The notes beneath the pieces were generated by a model, which searched no databases, was not told the DNA's origin, and saw nothing but the letters and a program-made list of their open reading frames with translations. A stretch of 19,652 bases of DNA, from contig JACQEH010000217.1 in NCBI GenBank assembly GCA_016200675.1, positions 1-19,652 on the forward strand. The letters are read 5' to 3'. Positions 15,685 through 19,652 of this stretch are shown here, in pieces (within the stretch, counting starts at the first letter, position 1; the number at the start of each line of letters is the position of its first letter). The DNA comes from Chloroflexota bacterium. Its GTDB lineage: Bacteria > Chloroflexota > Limnocylindria > Limnocylindrales > CSP1-4. The position numbers were made by a program, and so were the translations under genes.

Positions 15685-15713
15685 TTGACGCTCGGAAGAC
15701 CTCGCCGTACACT
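15685..15713 (+). promoter_or_regulatory. Sigma70-type promoter of the rplU-rpmA operon
   Basis: TTGACG (15685-15690, five of six consensus) and TACACT (15708-15713, four of six) are separated by exactly 17 bp. The predicted transcript would start near 15720 and carry a leader of about 90 bases before rplU. This is the best promoter match in the window. It sits just outside the IS remnant, so the ribosomal genes seem to have kept their own promoter. Confidence 0.65.
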
Positions 15714-15762
15714 CCGCATTCGCGCCTCGACACGTTCGGGGTGCCTGTCCCTTTCTCCAGGC

Positions 15763-15780
15763 CGCGGTCGTACCACCGCG
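15763..15780 (+). promoter_or_regulatory. Hairpin in the rplU mRNA leader
   Basis: CGCGGT and ACCGCG form a six-bp stem with a six-base loop within the predicted rplU leader, ending 29 bp before the start codon. Ribosomal protein leaders often carry autoregulatory structures, but this one matches no leader I can name. Confidence 0.3.
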
Positions 15781-15809
15781 CGACCGCCAGCCACGTCCGC
15801 AGAGGATCC

Positions 15810-16487
15810 ATGTACGCAGTCATCGAGACCGGCGGGAAGCAGTACCGCGTCGAGGTCGGCACCGAGCTCGAGGTCGAGCTCCTGGAGGTCAACCCCGGCG
15901 ACGCCATCACGCTCGATCGCGTGCTCCTCGTGGCCGACGGCGAGACCTCGGCCATCGGACGGCCGATCGTCCCGAACGCCAGCGTGGCCGCCGAGGTCGT
16001 CCGCCAGATGCGCGGCGAGAAGACGATCAGCTTCAAGTACCGCCCCAAGGCCCGGAGCCGCGTCAAGAAGGGCCATCGCCAGGAGCTGACACTCCTTCGC
16101 ATCAGCGACATCGTCCTCGACGGCCACAGCGCGGCCGCCGACGCGGCGAAGGCCAGCGAGGCCAGGCGCACCGAGCGCCAGCGCCTCGAGGAGGCGGCCC
16201 AGCGCCAGGCAGCTGCCGACGCCGCGCTTGCCGCCAAGCTCGCGCCCAAGGTCGAGAAGGCCCCTCCGGCCGACCGGCAGTCGAAGGCGAAGGCCAGCTC
16301 GAAGGCGCCGGCCCAGACCGCCGCCAAGCCGGCCGCGAAGGCCGCGCAGGCGAAGGCCCCCGCGAAGTCCACGCATGCGGCCAAGGCCGACGCGCAGACC
16401 ACCAAGCCCAGCGCTGCCGAGGCGAAGGCGCCGGCCACGGCCGACGCGAAGCCGAAGAGCGGCCGCAGCACCAAGAAGGACGGGTAG
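15810..16487 (+). CDS. rplU: 50S ribosomal protein L21 with long C-terminal extension
   Basis: Ribosomal protein L21 binds 23S rRNA in the large subunit. Residues 1-104 are a complete L21: MYAVIETGGKQYRVEVG at the N-terminus, VNPGDAITLDRVLLVADG (27-44), FKYRPKARSRVKKGHRQ (75-91) and LLRISDI (95-101). The protein continues to 225 residues, more than twice the usual length of about 103. Residues 108-143 are Ala/Arg/Glu-rich and likely helical or coiled-coil; 144-225 are a low-complexity Ala/Lys/Pro tail, histone-H1-like in composition. No stop or frame break separates the tail from the core. ATG 15810 was chosen over an in-frame upstream ATG (15741) because AGAGG lies four bases before it and L21 begins exactly there. 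rpmA follows five bases after the stop. Confidence 0.96.
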   Translation: MYAVIETGGKQYRVEVGTELEVELLEVNPGDAITLDRVLLVADGETSAIGRPIVPNASVAAEVVRQMRGEKTISFKYRPKARSRVKKGHRQELTLLRISDIVLDGHSAAADAAKASEARRTERQRLEEAAQRQAAADAALAAKLAPKVEKAPPADRQSKAKASSKAPAQTAAKPAAKAAQAKAPAKSTHAAKADAQTTKPSAAEAKAPATADAKPKSGRSTKKDG

Positions 16488-16492
16488 TCGAG

Positions 16493-16771
16493 ATGGCCCA
16501 CAAGAAGGCCGGCGGCACGTCGAAGAACGGCCGCGACAGCGTCGGCCAGCGCCTCGGCATCAAGGCCGGCGACGGCCAGCTCGTCAATGCCGGCGCGATC
16601 ATCGTCCGCCAGCGGGGCATGACGTTCCTCGCCGGCAACGGGGCCGGCCTCGGCGACGACTACACGGTCTTTGCGACTGTCCCCGGCAGGGTCAAGTTCG
16701 AGTACGCAACCAAGGACAAGAAGCGCGTCCGAGTCATCCCGGTCGAAGCCGCCGTCGCGGCCGAGGCCTGA
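16493..16771 (+). CDS. rpmA: 50S ribosomal protein L27
   Basis: Ribosomal protein L27, whose N-terminus reaches toward the peptidyl transferase centre. It is 92 residues, near the usual length. The sequence opens MAHKKAGGTSKNGRDSVGQR, continues with GQLVNAGAIIVRQRG (28-42) and FLAGNGAGLGDDYTVFA (45-61), and ends with VKFEYATKDKKRVRVIP. The mature-type N-terminus starts directly at MAHKKA, with no cleavable extension of the kind processed by the Prp protease in Firmicutes. It lies five bases after rplU and is surely co-transcribed with it. The 73-bp gap to rpmE includes a CGCCGG/CCGGCG inverted repeat (16780-16802) without a T-run. Confidence 0.97.
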   Translation: MAHKKAGGTSKNGRDSVGQRLGIKAGDGQLVNAGAIIVRQRGMTFLAGNGAGLGDDYTVFATVPGRVKFEYATKDKKRVRVIPVEAAVAAEA

Positions 16772-16844
16772 CCGAGACACGCCGGAGCGGCGACCACCGG
16801 CGGGGCAGCGTGACCCCGAGCGGACGGCACCGAGGAGAGCACCA

Positions 16845-17060
16845 GTGAAGCCCGATATCCATCCCAAGTACGTCAAGGCGACGGTGCACTGCGGGTCCTG
16901 CGGGACCGAGTGGACGGTCGGCTCGACTCGCAACGAGCTCCGCGTCGACGTCTGCGGCAACTGCCACCCGTTCTTCACGGGCAAGCAGACCATCATCGAC
17001 ACGGCGGGCCAGGTCGAGCGGTTCCAGAAGCGTCTCGAGCGCCAGGTCCGCGCCGGCTGA
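16845..17060 (+). CDS. rpmE: 50S ribosomal protein L31, zinc-binding type
   Basis: Ribosomal protein L31, 71 residues, which helps bridge the two ribosomal subunits. It begins MKPDIHPKYVKATVHCGSCG and has two CxxC pairs, C16/C19 and C37/C40 (VDVCGNCHPFFTGKQ), so it is the zinc-containing C+ form rather than the zinc-independent paralogue. The GTG at 16845 was chosen because GAGGAG precedes it by eight bases and the family N-terminus starts there; the longer open frame upstream crosses rpmA in another frame. It is followed after 30 bp by a strong palindrome that probably marks the end of this transcript. Confidence 0.96.
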   Translation: MKPDIHPKYVKATVHCGSCGTEWTVGSTRNELRVDVCGNCHPFFTGKQTIIDTAGQVERFQKRLERQVRAG

Positions 17061-17090
17061 CGACCGCCCGTCGGTCCCCTCACCATCGGC

Positions 17091-17118
17091 AACGGCCGAC
17101 CCGATCGGGTCGGCCGTT
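17091..17118. terminator. Perfect 28-bp palindrome between rpmE and the DUF1385 gene
   Basis: The arms AACGGCCGACCC (17091-17102) and GGGTCGGCCGTT (17107-17118) are perfectly complementary around a central GATC, so the whole 28 bp reads the same on both strands. In RNA it makes a 12-bp stem with a four-base loop. No T-tract follows (the next bases are AGACTTCTGCGC), so it is either a T-poor terminator for rpmE or an operator for the gene starting 12 bp downstream. Confidence 0.65.
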
Positions 17119-17123
17119 AGACT
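17118..17123 (+). promoter_or_regulatory. Possible -10 element for a leaderless DUF1385 transcript
   Basis: TAGACT fits the TAnnnT pattern and lies seven bases before the ATG at 17131, the spacing expected when transcription starts at or beside the start codon. No Shine-Dalgarno sequence is present before this ATG. The first base overlaps the end of the 28-bp palindrome. No clear -35 is seen. Confidence 0.35.
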
Positions 17124-17130
17124 TCTGCGC

Positions 17131-18075
17131 ATGGCACGGTTCAGCTACGGCGGGCAAGCCCTGATCGAAGGGGTCCTCATGCGCGGGCGCAACGCGATCG
17201 CGGTCGCCTTCCGCCACCCCGACGGGCGCATCGTCTGGGCCTCCGAGCCGCTCAACAGCGGACCCCACGGCTGGCGGCTGGCCACGGCGCCGTTCGTCCG
17301 CGGCCTGGTGGTCCTCTACGAGACGCTCGTGATGGGAACGCGCTGGCTGATCCGGAGCGCCAACCTGCAGGCCGCCGACGAGAGCGGCGAGGGCGAGCTC
17401 GGCAAGGGGTCCGTGGCCCTGATGCTCGGCCTGACCCTGGTCCTCGGCGTGGGCCTCTTCTTCATCGTCCCGCTGGTCCTGGCCCAGGCCGTGACCGGCA
17501 ACAGCGGGAGCTGGGTCCAGCACCTCATCGAGGGCCTGGTCAAGGTCCTCCTGTTCCTGGGCTACCTGACCCTGATCTCGCGCGCTCCCGACATCCAGCG
17601 CGTCTTCCAGTACCACGGCGCCGAGCACATGAGCATCCACGCCCTCGAGGCCGGCGAAGCGCTGACGACCGCCAATGTCCGCCGCCATCCGACGGCCCAC
17701 CCCCGCTGCGGCACGGAGTTCCTCGTCGTCCTGGTGGCCCTCTCGATCGTGGCCTTCGCCCTCGTCGGCAAGCAGCCGCCGCTGGTGGGGATCGCGAGCC
17801 GGGTCGTCCTCATCCCGGTCCTCGCCGCGGTCGGCTACGAGGTCCTCCGCTGGGGCGCCCGGCACCGCGCGAACCCGCTGGTCGCGGCGGTCATGTGGCC
17901 CGGGATCCTGGTCCAGAAGATCACCACGAAGCAGCCGTCTGACGACCAGATCGAGGTCGCCATCGTCTCCCTCGAGCAGGCCCTCGAGGCCGATGGCGAG
18001 AGCGTCCCGGCCGACTCGGACCGGCCCGATCGGGCGCCCCTCGACCCGGTGGCCCCCCGCGCCGTCCCGGCATGA
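17131..18075 (+). CDS. DUF1385 family membrane protein (YqhQ-like)
   Basis: A 314-residue membrane protein of the DUF1385/YqhQ family, whose molecular function is not established. It opens with the family signature FSYGGQALIEGVLMRGRN (4-21). Hydrophobic segments lie at about 53-66, 94-120, 131-149, 195-212 and 218-237. The conserved block YHGAEHMSIHALEAGE (161-176), followed by HPTAHPRCGTEFLV (186-199), has His, Glu and Cys residues that could bind metal; that is inference. The C-terminal 30-40 residues are acidic, Pro-rich and probably disordered. Gene order rpmE-DUF1385-prfA-prmC is common in Gram-positive-type genomes. The ATG has no ribosome site but a TAnnnT box just upstream. prfA starts 10 bp after its stop. 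Confidence 0.9.
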   Translation: MARFSYGGQALIEGVLMRGRNAIAVAFRHPDGRIVWASEPLNSGPHGWRLATAPFVRGLVVLYETLVMGTRWLIRSANLQAADESGEGELGKGSVALMLGLTLVLGVGLFFIVPLVLAQAVTGNSGSWVQHLIEGLVKVLLFLGYLTLISRAPDIQRVFQYHGAEHMSIHALEAGEALTTANVRRHPTAHPRCGTEFLVVLVALSIVAFALVGKQPPLVGIASRVVLIPVLAAVGYEVLRWGARHRANPLVAAVMWPGILVQKITTKQPSDDQIEVAIVSLEQALEADGESVPADSDRPDRAPLDPVAPRAVPA

Positions 18076-18085
18076 GGTCGCTCCA

Positions 18086-19183
18086 GTGAGCGACCTCGAC
18101 GACAAGCTCGCCGACGTCGCGGCCCAGTACGACGAAATCCAGGCCCAGCTGGCGCGGCCCGAGACCAGCACGGACGTGGACGCCATCCGCCGTCTCGGGC
18201 GGGAGCTCTCGCGCCTCGAGCCGGTGGTCGAGGCCTATCGGCGGCTGCTCGAGACGCGGGCCGAGCTGGCCGGGGCCCGGGAGCTCCGGGACGGCGATGC
18301 CGATGACGAGATGCGGGCCATGGCCCGCGAGGAGATCGATCGCCTGGAAGCCGACGAGACCCGCCTCGTGGAGGAGCTCAAGGTCCTCCTCCTCCCGCGC
18401 GATCCGGCCGACGACGGCAACGTCATCCTCGAGATCCGGGCCGGCGCGGGTGGCGAGGAGGCGGCCCTCTTTGCCGCGGAGCTCCTCCGGATGTACCTCC
18501 GCTACGCCGAGCGCCACCGCTACAGGCCCGAGGTCATGAGCCTCCACGAGACAGGCATCGGCGGGGTCAAGGAGGCGATCGTTGAGATCGTCGGCGACGG
18601 GGCCTTCTCGCGCCTGAAGTTCGAAGGCGGGACGCATCGCGTCCAGCGCGTTCCGGCGACGGAGTCGTCCGGGCGGATCCACACCTCGACGGCCACGGTC
18701 GTGGTCCTGCCGGAGGTCGAGGAGACGGAGATCCACATCGACGAGGAGCGCGACCTCCGGATCGAGGTCAAGCGCTCGTCGGGGCCCGGCGGGCAGTCCG
18801 TGAATACCACGGACTCCGCGGTCCGGATCACCCATATTCCGTCGGGGCTGGTCGTCGAGATCCAGGACGAGAAAAGCCAGCACAAGAACAAGGCCAAGGC
18901 GATGGCCGTCCTCCGGGCCCGCCTGGCCCAGGCCGAGAAGCAGCGCCAGCGGGCGGCGGATTCGGTGGCCCGCCGCTCGATGATCGGGGCCGGAGATCGG
19001 TCCGACAAGATCCGGACCTACAACTTCCCCCAGGATCGGGTGACCGACCATCGGGTGAACGCCGATCTCTCGAACCTGCCCCGGGTGATGGATGGGGAGC
19101 TCGATCGGCTCATCGACACGCTCATCACGACCGACCAGGCGGAGCGGCTCGCCGACTTCGTCGAGGCCGCCCCGGGCGCCTGA
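18086..19183 (+). CDS. prfA: Peptide chain release factor 1
   Basis: RF1 recognises UAA and UAG in the ribosomal A site and triggers peptide release. At 365 residues it is full length. The codon-reading PxT motif is P190-A-T192 in QRVPATESSGRIHTST, which separates it from RF2 (SPF). The catalytic GGQ is at 235-237 in SSGPGGQSVNTTDSAVRITH. EIRAGAGGEEAALFA (116-130), DEKSQHKNKAKAM (261-273) and DRSDKIRTYNFPQDRVTDHR (304-323) are also standard. The N-terminal domain (1-100) is coiled-coil rich. GTG 18086 was chosen for GAGG eight bases upstream and the family-typical N-terminus. prmC, whose product methylates Q237, follows seven bases after the stop. Confidence 0.97.
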   Translation: MSDLDDKLADVAAQYDEIQAQLARPETSTDVDAIRRLGRELSRLEPVVEAYRRLLETRAELAGARELRDGDADDEMRAMAREEIDRLEADETRLVEELKVLLLPRDPADDGNVILEIRAGAGGEEAALFAAELLRMYLRYAERHRYRPEVMSLHETGIGGVKEAIVEIVGDGAFSRLKFEGGTHRVQRVPATESSGRIHTSTATVVVLPEVEETEIHIDEERDLRIEVKRSSGPGGQSVNTTDSAVRITHIPSGLVVEIQDEKSQHKNKAKAMAVLRARLAQAEKQRQRAADSVARRSMIGAGDRSDKIRTYNFPQDRVTDHRVNADLSNLPRVMDGELDRLIDTLITTDQAERLADFVEAAPGA

Positions 19184-19190
19184 GCGGCCG

Positions 19191-19652
19191 ATGGCCACCG
19201 TCGGGCTCCTCCTCCGCGACGCCGTCGAGCGGCTCCGCGCCGCCGGCTCGCCGTCGCCCCGACTGGACGCCGAGCTGTTGCTGGCGAACGTCCTCGGCAT
19301 CGACCGGACCGGCGTGCTGGCTCATCCCGACGCTCCGGTCGGGGACGGATCCGCCGGGCAGTTCGCGGAGCTCCTGGACCGGCGGGCGGCCGGCGTGCCG
19401 GTGGCCTATCTCCGCGGCGTCCAGGAGTTCATGGGCCTCGCCTTCGCGACGGACGAGCGGGCCCTCATCCCGCGCCCCGAGACGGAGCTCCTGGTGCAGC
19501 TCGCGGAGGCGGACATCGCCCATCGCCTGACCTCGGCGCCACGGCCCCCGGGTGCGCCGGCCATCCGCGTGATCGACGTGGGCACCGGCAGCGGGGCCAT
19601 CGCCGTCGCGCTCGCGGTCCGGCTGCGGAGCCGGCGAATGCTCGACGAGGTC
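19191..19652 (+). CDS. prmC: Release factor glutamine methyltransferase PrmC, 3' end cut by window edge
   Basis: PrmC (HemK) uses S-adenosylmethionine to N5-methylate the glutamine of the GGQ motif in release factors, raising their termination activity. The first 154 codons are visible, about half of the usual 280-300. The N-terminal helical domain has LLRDAVERLRAAGSPSPRLD and AELLLANVLG; the linker has PVAYLRGVQEFMGLAF (about 75-90) and ALIPRPETELLV (97-108). SAM-binding motif I, VIDVGTGSGAIAVAL, is at about 130-144. The catalytic NPPY lies beyond the window. An insertion rich in Ala and Pro (about 117-127) precedes motif I. The ATG is seven bases after the prfA stop and starts at the family N-terminus; no good ribosome site precedes it, so translation may be coupled to prfA. 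Confidence 0.95.
   Translation, partial: MATVGLLLRDAVERLRAAGSPSPRLDAELLLANVLGIDRTGVLAHPDAPVGDGSAGQFAELLDRRAAGVPVAYLRGVQEFMGLAFATDERALIPRPETELLVQLAEADIAHRLTSAPRPPGAPAIRVIDVGTGSGAIAVALAVRLRSRRMLDEV

Larger units (their letters stand above)
14614..15809. other. 1.2-kb repeat-rich interval without intact genes
   Basis: This stretch between the DUF2344 gene and rplU holds a GC-rich hairpin (14633-14647), a 17-bp tandem duplication, an 86-bp tandem duplication, a decayed transposase on the minus strand with end-like repeats, and the rplU promoter and leader. The open frames crossing it on both strands are compositional or repeat-derived. In related gene orders, RNase E/G or a radical SAM gene often sits near DUF2344 and rplU; neither is detectable here. 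The piece from about 14912 to 15104 shows nothing I recognise. Confidence 0.7.

Noticed and set aside
16780..16802. An inverted repeat between rpmA and rpmE as a terminator
   Set aside because: It is a six-bp stem with an 11-base loop and no T-run; such pairs are expected by chance in this composition.
15029..17092. A 687-codon minus-strand open frame
   Set aside because: Most of it is antisense to rplU, rpmA and rpmE. Only the part below 15607 resembles a protein (the transposase N-terminus), and that is reported as a pseudogene.

Overview
The window is high-GC bacterial chromosome, densely packed and almost entirely core housekeeping genes. GTG starts are common (prs, gyrA, gyrB, parA, mrdA, rpmE, prfA). 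Gene content and order (rplU-rpmA-rpmE-DUF1385-prfA-prmC, and a DUF2344 gene near rplU) suggest a Gram-positive-type or Chloroflexota-like lineage. High-GC Chloroflexota is my best guess, from gene order and general resemblance only; no marker here proves it.

Region 1 (1-8361, minus strand) is one tightly packed, probably co-transcribed series: parA, parB, gyrB, a PaaI-like hotdog thioesterase, an AlkD-like DNA alkylation repair protein, gyrA and prs (cut by the left edge). Neighbours overlap by 1, 4, 11 and 4 bp and then lie 19 and 38 bp apart. Chromosome segregation, both gyrase subunits and a base-repair protein therefore appear to be one expression unit.

Region 2 (8362-8937) is a 576-bp non-coding divergent spacer. 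It holds an extended -10 promoter for parA, six 15-bp tandem repeats, a near-perfect parS site (the ParB loading site) and a candidate promoter for the cell-wall genes.

Region 3 (8938-12538, plus strand) is mreD-mrdA(PBP2)-rodA, part of the elongation machinery. mreB and mreC are not beside it. A convergent AI-2E-family membrane protein (12626-13801, minus) follows, then a divergent solitary DUF2344 protein (13825-14613).

Region 4 (14614-15809) has no intact gene. It carries a 17-bp tandem duplication, an 86-bp tandem duplication whose units can fold into consecutive hairpins, and a frameshifted, internally deleted remnant of an ISNCY-like transposase with paired end-like repeats. A good sigma70-type promoter for the ribosomal protein genes follows.

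Region 5 (15810-19652, plus strand) is the translation block: rplU with a long Ala/Lys-rich tail, rpmA, zinc-type rpmE, DUF1385 (YqhQ-like) behind a perfect 28-bp palindrome, prfA, and prmC (cut by the right edge). PrmC methylates the GGQ glutamine of the release factor encoded just upstream.

I found no clear undescribed defence, biosynthetic or mobile system. The best leads are the par-gyrase operon with its parS/tandem-repeat control region, the hairpin-forming 86-bp duplication, and the palindrome with a possibly leaderless start at DUF1385.
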